Origin: Propioniciclava sinopodophylli
GTDB lineage: Bacteria > Actinomycetota > Actinomycetes > Propionibacteriales > Propionibacteriaceae
Assembly (NCBI RefSeq): GCF_004324755.1
Contig: NZ_SDMQ01000003.1
Coordinates: 62,001-126,000 of the forward strand
Direction of reading: 5' to 3'
Length of the DNA: 64,000 bases
Shown here piece by piece: positions 48,730 through 57,785 of the stretch. Each line of letters starts with the position of its first letter. Position 1 is the first letter of the stretch. The position numbers were made by a program, and so were the translations under genes. A model generated the notes under the pieces. That model was not told where the DNA came from and ran no database searches. It saw nothing but the letters and a program-made list of their open reading frames with translations.

Positions 48730-49716
48730 ATGCGCATCCTGCTCACCGGGGGAACCGGAACGATCAGCCGAGCGGTTGTCCGCCGCATCCAGGCCGAAGG
48801 CCACGAGCTCACCGTCCTCAATCGCGGGCGGGGTGAGGCCCTCCCCGAGGGCGTCGAACATCTGGTGGGCGACGCCCGAGATGAAGCCGGCCTCGCCGCC
48901 CTGCTGGGAGACCGGGAGTTCGACTCGGTCGTGCAATTCCTGGCGTTCACTCCTGACGACGTCACCCGTGACCTGCGCGTGTTCGCCGGACGCGTCGGAC
49001 AGTACGTCCTGGTCAGCTCGTGCTCGACCTACCTCAAGCCGCTCCCCCACTTCCGCGTGACCGAGGACTCGCCCCAGGGCAACCCGTTCAGCGAGTACGC
49101 GCGCAACAAGATCGCCTGCGAGGAGGTGCTCCGGTCGTCCGACGCCGGCGTTCCTTGGACGATCGTCCGCCCCTCGCACACCTACGGCGAGCGCACGATC
49201 CCCACCAACTTCCACTTCGGCAACCCGTGGGCGGCGTGGCAGCGGCTCTTCGACGGCAAGCCGGTCATCGTGCACGGGGATGGCGAGTCCTTGTGGACCT
49301 TCACCTGGAACGAGGACTTCGCCGTCGGCCTCACCGGCCTCCTCGGCCATCCGGGCGCGTTGGGCCGACCGGTCCACATCACCTCGGACGAGTCGATCAC
49401 CTGGAACACGGCGTTCGACACCGTGGCCGCCACCCTCGGCGTCCCGATCGAGAAGGTGCACGTGGCCTCGGCGACATTGGGCGCGCTACGCGAGGACATC
49501 CAGGCCGCGCTGGTCGGCGACAAGGCGTCCACGATCATGTTCGACAACAGCCTCGTGAAGTCGCTCGTGCCTGCGTTCGACGCCCGGGTGACCTGGGCCG
49601 ACGGCGTGGCGCGCGCCTGGGAGTGGATGCAGGCGCACCCCGAGTCCATGCGTCCCGACCCCACCTACGACGCGTTCTGCGACGACGTCATTGCTCGGGT
49701 GCGTAGCTGGCGCTAG
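48730..49716 (+). CDS. NAD-dependent epimerase/dehydratase (extended SDR)
   Basis: A 328-residue Rossmann-fold protein with ILLTGGTGTISRAVVRR (GxxGxxS), a catalytic-type YARNK near residue 123 and VRPSHTYGER. It resembles sugar-nucleotide epimerase-like proteins. The true substrate is unknown. CAGAAT lies 7 nt before the ATG, so it may be leaderless. It converges on the SPFH gene across repeat array B2. Confidence 0.87.
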   Translation: MRILLTGGTGTISRAVVRRIQAEGHELTVLNRGRGEALPEGVEHLVGDARDEAGLAALLGDREFDSVVQFLAFTPDDVTRDLRVFAGRVGQYVLVSSCSTYLKPLPHFRVTEDSPQGNPFSEYARNKIACEEVLRSSDAGVPWTIVRPSHTYGERTIPTNFHFGNPWAAWQRLFDGKPVIVHGDGESLWTFTWNEDFAVGLTGLLGHPGALGRPVHITSDESITWNTAFDTVAATLGVPIEKVHVASATLGALREDIQAALVGDKASTIMFDNSLVKSLVPAFDARVTWADGVARAWEWMQAHPESMRPDPTYDAFCDDVIARVRSWR

Positions 49717-49722
49717 CAACGA

Positions 49723-49780
49723 GGGGCTCTCGGCGCACAACACCGGGGCTCTCGGCGCACAACACCGGGGCTCTCGGCGG
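49723..49780. repeat. Family-B 22-bp tandem repeat array B2
   Basis: Three copies of GGGGCTCTCGGC at 49723, 49745 and 49767, 22 bp apart, with GCACAACACC-type spacers. The array ends CTCTCGGCGG 10 bp from the SPFH stop codon. Oriented opposite to B1, it fills the convergent gap. Confidence 0.88.
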
Positions 49781-49790
49781 GACCGTCGAA

Positions 49791-50981
49791 TTACTCCTCG
49801 TCGCGCCAGGGCTCGGGGTCGGGCTGCGCGTCGGGCAGCAGGTCGGCGACCGGGTCGACGACCTCGCGCTGGGCGGTGAGCTCCGGGTTGGGTTGTCCGG
49901 TCGAGAGCCGCGCGGCCTTGCCGGCCTCGAGCTTCTGCGCCTCGGCGATGGCCTGCTCGACGGACGCCTGGCTCTTGGCCTCCTCGGCCTTCTTGGATGC
50001 CTCGATCTCGGCGAACACGTCCACCTTCTTCGGGGCCTCGAACTTCGAAGGGTCGACCCCAGCGAGGGCCTTGCCGGCCACCTCGCCGAGGTTGCCGCCG
50101 AGTCCCTTGAGGGCGTCGTTCAGCTCCGAGGGGATGATCCAGACCTTGTTCGCATCGCCGGTCGCCAGCTTCGGCAGCATCTGCAGGTACTGGTAGCTCA
50201 GCAGCGCCTGGTCCGGCTCGGCCGCGTGGATGGCGTGGAACACCGTCGTGATGGCCTGCGCCTCGCCCTCGGCCCGCAGCATGGACGCCTGGCGGTCGGC
50301 CTGGGCGCGCAGCACCTGGGACTCGCGCTCACCCTGCGCCCGCAGGATCGAGGACTCCCGGTCACCGGACGCCGAGAGGATCTGGCTCTGCCGCTGGCCC
50401 TCGGCGAGCAGGATCTGGGCGCGCTTCTCGCGCTCGGCGCGGGCGCCCTTCTCCATCGCGTCGCGGATCGTGGCCGGCGGCTCGATCGAGCGCAGCTCGA
50501 CGCGGTTGACCTTGATGCCCCACTTGCCGGTGGCCTCGTCGAGGACCGCGCGCAGCTTCTGGTTGATCTCCTCGCGCGAGGTCAGGGTCTGCTCCAGGTC
50601 CATGCCGCCGATGATGTTGCGCAGGGTGGTCATGGTGAGCTGCTCGATGGCCTGGATGTAGTTCTGGGCCTCGTACGCCGCCCGCTTCGGGTCGACGATC
50701 TGGTAGTAGATGACCGAGTCGATGCCGACCATCAGGTTGTCCTCGGTGATGACGCCCTGGGGCGGGAACGGCACGACGGCCTCGCGCATGTCCATGGTGT
50801 AGGCCACGCGGTCGATGAACGGCACGATCAGGTGCAGGCCCGGGCCGATCTCGCGGTTGAACTTGCCCAGCCGCTGGACGATGCCCACCTGCATCTGTTG
50901 GATCACCCGCACCGAGAGGCCCAGGGCCACCACGGCCACGACGGCCAGCAGGATGACGATGATCAGGAACGGGTCGGGCAT
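49791..50981 (-). CDS. SPFH/Band 7 (stomatin-like) membrane protein
   Basis: A 396-residue protein with one N-terminal membrane helix (residues 4-27), a Band 7 domain (IQQMQVGIVQRLGKFNREIGPGLHLIVPFID, EDNLMVGIDSVIYYQIVDPKRA) and a long charged coiled coil with AQILLAEGQRQSQILSASGD-like stretches. It probably scaffolds membrane microdomains or proteases, together with the NfeD protein encoded just upstream. GAGGAGG is the ribosome binding site. Confidence 0.92.
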   Translation of the reverse strand: MPDPFLIIVILLAVVAVVALGLSVRVIQQMQVGIVQRLGKFNREIGPGLHLIVPFIDRVAYTMDMREAVVPFPPQGVITEDNLMVGIDSVIYYQIVDPKRAAYEAQNYIQAIEQLTMTTLRNIIGGMDLEQTLTSREEINQKLRAVLDEATGKWGIKVNRVELRSIEPPATIRDAMEKGARAEREKRAQILLAEGQRQSQILSASGDRESSILRAQGERESQVLRAQADRQASMLRAEGEAQAITTVFHAIHAAEPDQALLSYQYLQMLPKLATGDANKVWIIPSELNDALKGLGGNLGEVAGKALAGVDPSKFEAPKKVDVFAEIEASKKAEEAKSQASVEQAIAEAQKLEAGKAARLSTGQPNPELTAQREVVDPVADLLPDAQPDPEPWRDEE

Positions 50982-51036
50982 GTGGGCCGCCTCCTCGAGG
51001 GTTCGGACATCTCCACCACCCAGAGTAGTAGGCGGG

Positions 51037-51501
51037 CTAAGTGCTCAGCGGCTTGTTGCGCGGCTGGACGACCACGGTGAGGCCGTCGACCTCGATGACC
51101 TCCACCTCGACGCCGGACGCGATGGGCTCGCCGTCCCAGCTGCGCGCCGACCAGGTCTCGCCGTTCACGTTGGCCTCGCCTCCGGATGCCGTGATCTCAC
51201 CCGCCGCCCGACCGGTGCTGCCGAGGAGCTGGTCGAACGTGCTGCGGTAGCCGGGGCCCTTGTGGAGCCGCTTGAGGATCTCCGGGCGCAGGACGCCCAG
51301 CAGCGCCACCGCGACGACGACCGCGACCAGCACCTGCACCCACAGCAGCCCGGGGAAGATCAGCGCCGCCCCCGCGCCGGCGAGCGCGCCGCCGGCCAGC
51401 ATGAGCAGGGTCATGTCGAGCGTCAGCATCTCCGACACGGCCAGGCCGCCCGACAGCACGAGCCAGGCCACCCACCAGTTCTGCTGGATCCACTCGATCA
51501 T
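51037..51501 (-). CDS. NfeD family protein
   Basis: A 154-residue membrane protein with three hydrophobic helices in the first 75 residues, then an OB-fold (GSTGRAAGEITASGGEANVNGETWSARS, GVEVEVIEVDGLTVVVQP). NfeD partners with SPFH proteins in membrane quality control. The gene is 3 nt downstream of the ABC ATPase gene and 55 bp upstream of the SPFH gene. Confidence 0.9.
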   Translation of the reverse strand: MIEWIQQNWWVAWLVLSGGLAVSEMLTLDMTLLMLAGGALAGAGAALIFPGLLWVQVLVAVVVAVALLGVLRPEILKRLHKGPGYRSTFDQLLGSTGRAAGEITASGGEANVNGETWSARSWDGEPIASGVEVEVIEVDGLTVVVQPRNKPLST

Positions 51502-51504
51502 GGG

Positions 51505-52317
51505 TCAGCCCTTCGCCGCCCGCTCGGGCTGGTGGCGCGCCGCGCGGGCCGCCCAGCGCCCGTCGGTCTGGGAGACCGTGAGCGGCAGGTCGAACGCCTC
51601 GCTCATGTGCTCGTCGGTGAGGACGCCCTCGATCGGCCCCGCCGCGACCACCTTGCCGCCCTTGAGCAGCATCGCGTGGGTCATGCCCGGCGGGATCTCC
51701 TCGAGGTGGTGCGTCACGAGCACGGTGGCCGGCGCGTACTCGTCTGCGACGATGTCGGAGATCGTGGCGACCAGGCGCTCGCGTCCGGCCAGGTCGAGGC
51801 CGGCGCCGGGCTCGTCCAGCAGCAGCAGCTCGGGGTCGGTCATCAGGGCCCGCGCGATCTGGACGCGCTTGCGCTCGCCCTCGCTGAGGGTGCCGAAGGT
51901 GCGCTTGCCGAGGTGCTCGATGTGCAGCTGCTTCATCAGGGACGCCGCCCGCCGGAAGTCGTCCACGTCGTAGCCCTCCTGCCAGCGCCCGACCACGGCG
52001 TACGCCGCCGAGACGACGACGTTGCCCACGGCTTCGGAGCGCGGGATGCGGTCGGCCAGCGCCGCCGACGTCACGCCGATGCGGGGCCGCAGCTCGAACA
52101 CGTCCACCGCGCCCAGGACCTCGTCCAGGATCGACGCGTACCCCGATGTGGGGTGCAGGTTGGCGGACAGGACCTGCAGCAGGGTCGTCTTGCCGGCACC
52201 GTTGGGGCCGATGACCACCCAGCGGTCCGTCTCGTCGATCGACCAGGTGATCTGGTCCAGCAGCGTGGCGCCGCCACGGACGATCGAGACGTCTGCGAGC
52301 TCAACGACGGGTGCCAT
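51505..52317 (-). CDS. ABC-type ATPase (ModF/YlmA-like)
   Basis: A 270-residue soluble ABC ATPase with Walker A GPNGAGKTT, signature LSEGERKRVQIARAL, Walker B LLLLDEPGAGLD and the switch His in LVTHHLEE. No permease gene is adjacent, so the partner is unknown. The ATG follows TAGGTT (52324-52329, minus) by 6 nt. It heads an ABC-NfeD-SPFH run. Confidence 0.9.
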   Translation of the reverse strand: MAPVVELADVSIVRGGATLLDQITWSIDETDRWVVIGPNGAGKTTLLQVLSANLHPTSGYASILDEVLGAVDVFELRPRIGVTSAALADRIPRSEAVGNVVVSAAYAVVGRWQEGYDVDDFRRAASLMKQLHIEHLGKRTFGTLSEGERKRVQIARALMTDPELLLLDEPGAGLDLAGRERLVATISDIVADEYAPATVLVTHHLEEIPPGMTHAMLLKGGKVVAAGPIEGVLTDEHMSEAFDLPLTVSQTDGRWAARAARHQPERAAKG

Positions 52318-52323
52318 GCCTCA

Positions 52324-52329
52324 AACCTA
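52324..52329 (-). promoter_or_regulatory. -10 of leaderless ABC ATPase gene
   Basis: TAGGTT ends 6 nt before the ATG at 52317. Confidence 0.55.
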
Positions 52330-52367
52330 CCGGGCCGGACGCCCGGGTGACGGCTGCGGCGTCCGTG

Positions 52368-53141
52368 TCACGCGCCGGTCGAGTGGAGCCCGCCGTCGAC
52401 GTGGATCATCTCGCCGGTGGTCGCCGGGAACCAGTCCGAGAGCAGGGCCACGACGGCCTTGGCTGTCGGGGTGGCGTCGTGGTCGTCCCAGCCGAGCGGG
52501 GCGCGATCGCCCCAGATGTCGTTGAACGTGTTGGCGCCCGGGATGGCCTTCTTGGCGATGGTGTCCAGGGGGCCGGCGGCGACGATGTTGGAGCGGATGC
52601 CGTCCGAGCCGACGTAGCGGGCCAGGTAGCGCGAGGTCGACTCGAGGGCGGCCTTGGCCACGCCCATCCAGTCGTACGTCGGCCACGAGACGCGCGCGTC
52701 GAAGGTGAGGCCGACGACGCTGGCGGGGTTGTTCAGGATCGGCTTGCAGGCCATCGTCAGGCTGACCAGCGAGTACGCCGACACGTGGATCGCCTGGGCG
52801 ACGTCTTCGGGCGGGGTGGTGAGGAACTTGCCCCCGAGCGCGGTCTCGGGGTTGGCAAACGCGACCGAGTGGACGATGCCGTCCAGGCGCTCGATCCCGG
52901 CCTCCGCGAGGCGGGCCGGCAGCGCGGCGAGGTGGTCGGCGTCCGTCACGTCGAGCTCGATCACGGGCGGGGCTGGGTCGAGGCGCTTGACGATGCGGTT
53001 GGTCAGCGACAGCGCGCGCCCGAAGTTCGACACGGCGACGGTGGCGCCCTCGGCGAGGGCGATCTCGGCGACCTTGTATGCGATGGAGGTGTTCATCGTC
53101 ACGCCGGTGACGAGGATGGTCTTGCCCTCGAGGATGCCCAT
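52368..53141 (-). CDS. fabI: Enoyl-ACP reductase (InhA/FabI type)
   Basis: Final reduction step of fatty acid elongation. The 257-residue SDR starts GILEGKTILVTGVTMNTSIAYKVAEIAL, typical of FabI/InhA rather than classical SDRs, and has the Y-x6-K active site (YDWMGVAK) and FPATTGEMIHVDGGLHSTGA. It is preceded by fabG in the same direction, the mycobacterial mabA-inhA order. Confidence 0.94.
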   Translation of the reverse strand: MGILEGKTILVTGVTMNTSIAYKVAEIALAEGATVAVSNFGRALSLTNRIVKRLDPAPPVIELDVTDADHLAALPARLAEAGIERLDGIVHSVAFANPETALGGKFLTTPPEDVAQAIHVSAYSLVSLTMACKPILNNPASVVGLTFDARVSWPTYDWMGVAKAALESTSRYLARYVGSDGIRSNIVAAGPLDTIAKKAIPGANTFNDIWGDRAPLGWDDHDATPTAKAVVALLSDWFPATTGEMIHVDGGLHSTGA

Positions 53142-53185
53142 GTGGCTCTGCCCTTCGATGATGGGAGTGGTAGGGGTGGCGTGGC

Positions 53186-53899
53186 CTAGTGGCCCATGCC
53201 GAGGCCGCCGTCGACGGGCAGCACGGCACCGGAGATGTAGCCCGCGGCGTCCGAGGCGAGGAACGCGACCGCGGCGGCAACCTCCGCCGGCCCGCCGAGG
53301 CGTCCGGCCGGGATGGCGGCCTTGTAGCCGGCGACCGTGTCCTCGGGGAGGACCGCGGTCATCTCGGTGTCGATGAAGCCGGGCGCGACGACGTTCGCGG
53401 TGATGTTGCGGCCGCCGAGCTCGCGGGTCAGCGAGCGTGCGATGCCGACGAGGCCGGACTTGCTGGCGGCGTAGTTGACCTGGCCCGGCGAGCCGTACAG
53501 GCCGACGACCGAGCCGATGAAGATGATGCGGCCGTGCCTGGCGCGCAGCATCGACTTCGAGGCCCGCTTGGCGACGTTGAAGGCGCCCTTGAGGTTGACG
53601 TCGAGGACCGCGTCGAAGTCGGCCTCGCTCATGCGCAGGATGAGGGTGTCCTTGGTGATGCCGGCGTTGGCCACGGCGACCTCGACAGGGCCGTGGGCCT
53701 CCTCGGCGGCCTTGAAGGCGGCGTCGACGGACGCGGCGTCCGCCACGTCGCAGGCGATGCCGAGGGCGCCCTCGGGCGCCTTGCCGGAGGTGCTCGCGGC
53801 GGCCACCTTGTGGCCCTGGGCGAGGAACTCCTCGACGATGGCCCGGCCGATGCCACGGGCGCCGCCGGTCACCAGGATGCTGCGCGGGGACTGAGTCAC
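53186..53899 (-). CDS. fabG: 3-oxoacyl-ACP reductase
   Basis: Reduces 3-ketoacyl-ACP with NADPH. The 237-residue classical SDR has SILVTGGARGIGRAIVEEF, NAGITKD, catalytic Ser in FIGSVVG and YAASKSG, then VAPGFIDTEMT. GTG 53899 follows TACGGT by 6 nt with no ribosome binding site. It is the first gene of a fabG-fabI operon. Confidence 0.95.
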   Translation of the reverse strand: MTQSPRSILVTGGARGIGRAIVEEFLAQGHKVAAASTSGKAPEGALGIACDVADAASVDAAFKAAEEAHGPVEVAVANAGITKDTLILRMSEADFDAVLDVNLKGAFNVAKRASKSMLRARHGRIIFIGSVVGLYGSPGQVNYAASKSGLVGIARSLTRELGGRNITANVVAPGFIDTEMTAVLPEDTVAGYKAAIPAGRLGGPAEVAAAVAFLASDAAGYISGAVLPVDGGLGMGH

Positions 53900-53905
53900 C
53901 GGACA

Positions 53906-53942
53906 ACCGTAGCGTGAAGCCGTCCGTGGCGAGGCGTAGGCT
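53906..53942. promoter_or_regulatory. Divergent leaderless promoters fabG / DUF3099 gene
   Basis: TACGGT (53911-53906, minus) ends 6 nt before the fabG GTG. TAGGCT (53937-53942, plus) ends 7 nt before the ATG at 53950. Confidence 0.6.
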
Positions 53943-53949
53943 GGCCAGC

Positions 53950-54285
53950 ATGGCTGGACGCGTCGCACCCGCAGAGCCGTCGCTCATCACGAGCGCGCGG
54001 TTCGGGACGAGCCTGTCCACCGACCAGCGGGCCAAGCGGTACGTCATCACGATGCTGTTCCGCGTGGTCTGCTTCATCGCCGCCGTCGTCGCCCCCATCC
54101 CGTGGAACGTCGTGCTGCTCATCGCCGCCGCGCTGCTGCCGGGCATCGCCGTGCTGCTGGGCAACGCGCGCGACAACCGGCCGGAGGCACCGGTGACCTT
54201 CGACGAGGAGGACGCCGCCCCGCGGCTGGCGATCACGGCGGGCGAGGTCATCAAGGGAGACGTGGAACAGGAGGACGTGCGGTGA
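53950..54285 (+). CDS. DUF3099 membrane protein
   Basis: A 111-residue actinobacterial protein with PSLITSARFGTSLSTDQRAKRYVITMLFRVVCFIAAVV, two membrane helices (about 35-55 and 58-78) and an acidic tail. Function unknown; it often neighbours fatty-acid or respiratory genes. It overlaps the SURF1 start as GTGA. Confidence 0.87.
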   Translation: MAGRVAPAEPSLITSARFGTSLSTDQRAKRYVITMLFRVVCFIAAVVAPIPWNVVLLIAAALLPGIAVLLGNARDNRPEAPVTFDEEDAAPRLAITAGEVIKGDVEQEDVR

Positions 54286-55100
54286 AGCGGGCGTGGCTGA
54301 GGTGGGTCCTGATGACGGCGTTCGTCGTCGCCCTCGGGTTCACCTTCGTGAACCTCGGCCAGTGGCAGCTCGACCGGCTCGACCAGCGGCGCGACCAGAA
54401 CGCCAACGTCGTCGCCCACGAGGCCCAGCCCGTGGTCCCCTTCGAGCAGGTGTTCAGCCGCGAGATCACGGACGCCGACCAGTGGCAGCGCGTCGAGGTG
54501 AAGGGCACCTTCCTCGCCGACAAGCAGCTGCAGGCCCGCTACCGCAGCTTCGACGGGCGGACGGGCTGGGAGCTCGTCACCCCCCTGGAGACGACCACCG
54601 GCCAGATTGTGCTCGTGGATCGCGGCTTCGTCGAGCGCCCGCCGGGCCAGGACTTCCCGCGCACGTTCCCCGCGCCGCCCGCGGGTGAGGTGTCGCTGGT
54701 CGGCTTCGTGCGCCGCAACGAGCAGGGCAACCCGAACCAGATGACGCCGACGGAGAACACCGTCCGCCTCATCAATTCCGACGCGCTCGCCGACTGGGTG
54801 GGGCGTCCCCTCGTGAACGGGTTCATCGGCCTGATCGAGGTCACGCCGGACCAGTCGGCCGAGCTCGAGCCCGTCACTCCCCCACCGATCACCGAGGGCC
54901 CGCACTGGAGCTACGCCATGCAGTGGTTCGCGTTCACCGCGATCGCCGGCATCGGGCTCATCGTTCTGATCCGCAACGACCTGCGTGACCGCAAGCGCGC
55001 GCAGGAGCGCAAGGCGCGCGCCGCTGCCGCACCCGATCCCGCCCCCGCACCCGACCACACACCCAGCCAGGAGGCCACCCATGGATCTCGGTCTGACTGA
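54282..55100 (+). CDS. SURF1 family protein
   Basis: A 272-residue membrane protein with helices at the two ends (about 8-25 and 205-225) enclosing a periplasmic domain with WQRVEVKGTF, GRTGWELVTPLETTTGQIVLVDRGFV and PHWSYAMQWFAFTAIAG, the SURF1 signature. It assists heme-copper cytochrome c oxidase assembly. It ends in a basic, Pro/Ala-rich tail. The 3' end overlaps the SDR gene by 20 nt. Confidence 0.92.
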   Translation: MKRAWLRWVLMTAFVVALGFTFVNLGQWQLDRLDQRRDQNANVVAHEAQPVVPFEQVFSREITDADQWQRVEVKGTFLADKQLQARYRSFDGRTGWELVTPLETTTGQIVLVDRGFVERPPGQDFPRTFPAPPAGEVSLVGFVRRNEQGNPNQMTPTENTVRLINSDALADWVGRPLVNGFIGLIEVTPDQSAELEPVTPPPITEGPHWSYAMQWFAFTAIAGIGLIVLIRNDLRDRKRAQERKARAAAAPDPAPAPDHTPSQEATHGSRSD

Positions 55101-55839
55101 CAAGGTCTTCGTCGTCACCGCCGCCTCGGGCGGCTTGGGCCGCGCGACCGCCGACCAGCTCGTGGCTGAGGGCGCGCGTGTCGTGCTCGTCGCGCGCCGC
55201 GAGCAGCCGCTGGCGGACGCCGTGGCCGCGCTGGGCGCCGACCGCGCGGTCACGCTCGCCGCCGACCTCAATGAGCCCGACACCGCCGCCCGTGCCGCCG
55301 CGCTGGCGGTCGAGACGTGGGGACGCCTCGACGGCGCCCTCGTCAGCGTGGGCGGGCCGCCCAAGGGCTCGGTGCTCGGCACGAGCGACGACACCTACCG
55401 CGCGGCCTTCGACACCGTCGTGGTCTCCGCGCTGCGCACCGCCCGCGCGGTCGTGGCCGCGGCGTCCGGCCCGGTCGCCCTGGGGTTCGTGCTGTCCACC
55501 TCGGTCAAGGAGCCCCTGGACACCATGGCGCTCTCGAACGTCACCCGGCCCGGCCTGGCGATGCTGATCAAGCAGCTCGCGAACGAGTTCGGCGACTCGG
55601 GCTCGCGCGTGGTCGGCATCATGCCGGGCACGATCCAGACCGACCGCATCAACTGGCTCGTCGACCAGTCCGACGACCGCGAGGCGGCGCTGGCCGGCAT
55701 GGGCGACTCCGCCCCGATGAAGCGCGTGGGCCAGCCGGTCGAGTTCGGCCGCGTGGCCGCGTTCCTGCTGTCGGACGCCGCGTCCTTCGTCACCGGCTGC
55801 ATCATCCCTGTCGACGGCGGGCGCCTGCGGGGCCTGTGA
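55081..55839 (+). CDS. SDR-family oxidoreductase lacking the YxxxK motif
   Basis: A 252-residue Rossmann protein with VFVVTAASGGLGRATADQL and VLSTSVKEPLDTMALSNVTRPGLAML. The usual active-site YxxxK reads SNVTRPG, as in a recognised SDR side branch, so its chemistry is uncertain. PVDGGRLRGL closes it. AGGAGG 6 nt upstream supports ATG 55081 inside the SURF1 end. Confidence 0.88.
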   Translation: MDLGLTDKVFVVTAASGGLGRATADQLVAEGARVVLVARREQPLADAVAALGADRAVTLAADLNEPDTAARAAALAVETWGRLDGALVSVGGPPKGSVLGTSDDTYRAAFDTVVVSALRTARAVVAAASGPVALGFVLSTSVKEPLDTMALSNVTRPGLAMLIKQLANEFGDSGSRVVGIMPGTIQTDRINWLVDQSDDREAALAGMGDSAPMKRVGQPVEFGRVAAFLLSDAASFVTGCIIPVDGGRLRGL

Positions 55840-56648
55840 CGCCGATGGGGTTGGACGCCGCACGCGGGCTGCTGGCCTGCCCGGTCTGCGCCGGCGCGCT
55901 GACGGTGGAGGGGCCGACGGCGTCCTGTCCGCAGGGGCACGCCTTCGACGTCGCCAGGCAGGGACACCTGAACCTGCTCGGCGCCGCCCAGCCCGCCAAT
56001 GCCGACACCGTCGCGATGGTGGAGGCGCGCTCGCGCGTGCTGGCGTCCGGGGCGTTCGACGCGGTGGACGCCGCGCTGGCCCGCCGGGCCGCCGGGTCAC
56101 GCACCGTGCTGGACGTCGGCGGCGGCACCGGCCACCACCTCGCCCGGCTGCTGGACGCCCTGCCCGGTTCCCGCGGGGTGTCGCTGGATGTGTCGGTGCC
56201 CGCAGCGCGCCGCGCTGCCAAGGCGCACGAACGTGCGGCGTCCGTCGTCGCGGACGCCTGGGGCACCCTGCCGCTGAGGGCCCGCCGGTTCGACCTCGTC
56301 ACCTGCCTGTTCGCGCCGCGCAACCTGGCCGAGTTCGCCCGTGTGCTGGGCGACGGCGGGCTGCTGCTGGTCGTCACCCCCGACCCCGAACACCTGGCGT
56401 CCGTCCGCGAGCGGTACGGGCTGCTCGGCATCGAGTCCGACAAGGACGACCGGCTGCTGCGCAGCGCGTCCGCCCAGTTCCAGGCCATCGGACGCCACCG
56501 CGTCCGCTCCTCCCTCGCCGCGGACGCCGACTTGGTGCGCGACCTGATCGCGATGGGCCCCAACGCGTTCCACGGCGTGCCCCAGGACGTGGAGGCCATC
56601 GAGACCCGCGTCGCGGTCAGCCTGTGGCTGTTCCGGCCGCTTCGCTGA
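55836..56648 (+). CDS. 23S rRNA guanine-N1-type methyltransferase (RlmA-like)
   Basis: A 270-residue SAM methyltransferase. An N-terminal zinc ribbon (LLACPVCAGALTVEG, ASCPQGHAFD) leads to GHLNLLG and the SAM loop TVLDVGGGTGHHLARLL, then FDLVTCLFAPRN. This layout matches RlmA/RlmAII enzymes, which methylate G745/748 of 23S rRNA. GTG 55836 overlaps the SDR stop as GTGA; ATG 55845 is the alternative. Confidence 0.88.
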   Translation: MTPMGLDAARGLLACPVCAGALTVEGPTASCPQGHAFDVARQGHLNLLGAAQPANADTVAMVEARSRVLASGAFDAVDAALARRAAGSRTVLDVGGGTGHHLARLLDALPGSRGVSLDVSVPAARRAAKAHERAASVVADAWGTLPLRARRFDLVTCLFAPRNLAEFARVLGDGGLLLVVTPDPEHLASVRERYGLLGIESDKDDRLLRSASAQFQAIGRHRVRSSLAADADLVRDLIAMGPNAFHGVPQDVEAIETRVAVSLWLFRPLR

Positions 56649-56653
56649 CCGGG

Positions 56654-56659
56654 TAGCTT
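56654..56659 (+). promoter_or_regulatory. -10 of leaderless cysK
   Basis: TAGCTT ends 6 nt before the ATG at 56666. Confidence 0.55.
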
Positions 56660-56665
56660 GCACCC

Positions 56666-57595
56666 ATGAACGTGTTCGAGAACGTGACCGACCTGATCGG
56701 CCGCACGCCGCTGGTCAAGATCAACAAGCTGCTGCCCGACTCGAAGGCCACCGTGCTGGCCAAGCTCGAGTTCTACAACCCCGCCAACTCGGTCAAGGAC
56801 CGCATCGGCGTCGCCATGGTGGACGCCGCCGAGGCGTCCGGCGAGCTGACCGCCGGCGGGACGATCGTCGAGGCGACCTCCGGCAACACCGGCATCGCGC
56901 TGGCGATGGTCGGCGCCGCCCGCGGCTACAAGGTGGTGCTGACGATGCCGGAGACCATGTCCAAGGAGCGCCGCGCGCTGCTGCGGGCCTTCGGCGCCGA
57001 GCTGATCCTCACCCCGGGCCCCGAGGGCATGCGCGGCGCGGTCGAGAAGGCCAACGCGATCGCCGACGAGCGCGGGGGCGTCCTGGTGCGCCAGTTCGAG
57101 AACCAGGCGAACGTCGACGTGCACCGCCGCACCACCGCCGAGGAGATCTGGAACGACACCGACGGCTCTGTCGACATCGTCGTGGCCGGCATCGGCACGG
57201 GCGGCACCATTTCGGGCGTCGGCCAGGTGCTCAAGGAGCGCAAGCCCGACGTGCGCCTGGTCGCCGTCGAGCCGGCCGAGTCCCCGATCCTGTCCGGCGG
57301 GCAGCCCGGGCCGCACAAGATCCAGGGCATCGGGGCGAACTTCATCCCGGCGATCCTGGACCGGTCGGTGATCGACGAGGTCCTCACCGTGACGTCCGAG
57401 GACGCGGTGGCGACGGCGCGCGACGCCGCCCGCACCGAGGGGCTGCTGGTCGGCATCTCGTCCGGCGCGGCGCTCAAGGCGGCCGGCGAGGTGGCCGCGC
57501 GCGAGGAGAACGCGGGCAAGACCATCGTCGTGGTCATCCCGAGCTTCGGCGAGCGGTACCTGTCGTCGGTCCTCTATGCGGACCTGATGGATTGA
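56666..57595 (+). CDS. cysK: Cysteine synthase A (O-acetylserine sulfhydrylase)
   Basis: PLP enzyme making cysteine from O-acetylserine and sulfide. The 309 residues include the PLP lysine in [14 protein letters not shown], the substrate loop [12 protein letters not shown] and the phosphate-binding [12 protein letters not shown], ending [10 protein letters not shown]. The usual partner gene cysE follows only as a broken fragment. Confidence 0.96.
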   Translation: MNVFENVTDLIGRTPLVKINKLLPDSKATVLAKLEFYNPANSVKDRIGVAMVDAAEASGELTAGGTIVEATSGNTGIALAMVGAARGYKVVLTMPETMSKERRALLRAFGAELILTPGPEGMRGAVEKANAIADERGGVLVRQFENQANVDVHRRTTAEEIWNDTDGSVDIVVAGIGTGGTISGVGQVLKERKPDVRLVAVEPAESPILSGGQPGPHKIQGIGANFIPAILDRSVIDEVLTVTSEDAVATARDAARTEGLLVGISSGAALKAAGEVAAREENAGKTIVVVIPSFGERYLSSVLYADLMD

Positions 57596-57649
57596 GCCTC
57601 GCCCGACGTGCTGGAGTAGCGCCATGAGTGGGCCCACACCCCCGCCTCG

Positions 57650-57766
57650 CGGGGCGGCTTCAAGCGGCACCCCACCATCGGCGACGGCGTCCTGTTGGGC
57701 GCGGGCGCCAAGGTGATCGGCCCCATCAGGGTCGGGGCGGACAGCCGGGTCGGCCCGGTCGCCTGA
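57650..57766 (+). pseudogene. cysE: cysE (serine acetyltransferase) 3' remnant
   Basis: Read in one frame after a TAG at 57617, about 38 codons give [20 protein letters not shown] then [16 protein letters not shown]-stop. This is the left-handed beta-helix end of CysE (KRHPT...GAGAKILGPI). The catalytic part, about 150 residues, is missing and the end stops before the usual AVV...PPGATVVGVPA. The position after cysK fits a decayed cysK-cysE operon. Confidence 0.75.
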
Positions 57767-57785
57767 CCCCTTTCGAAGGAGAATC

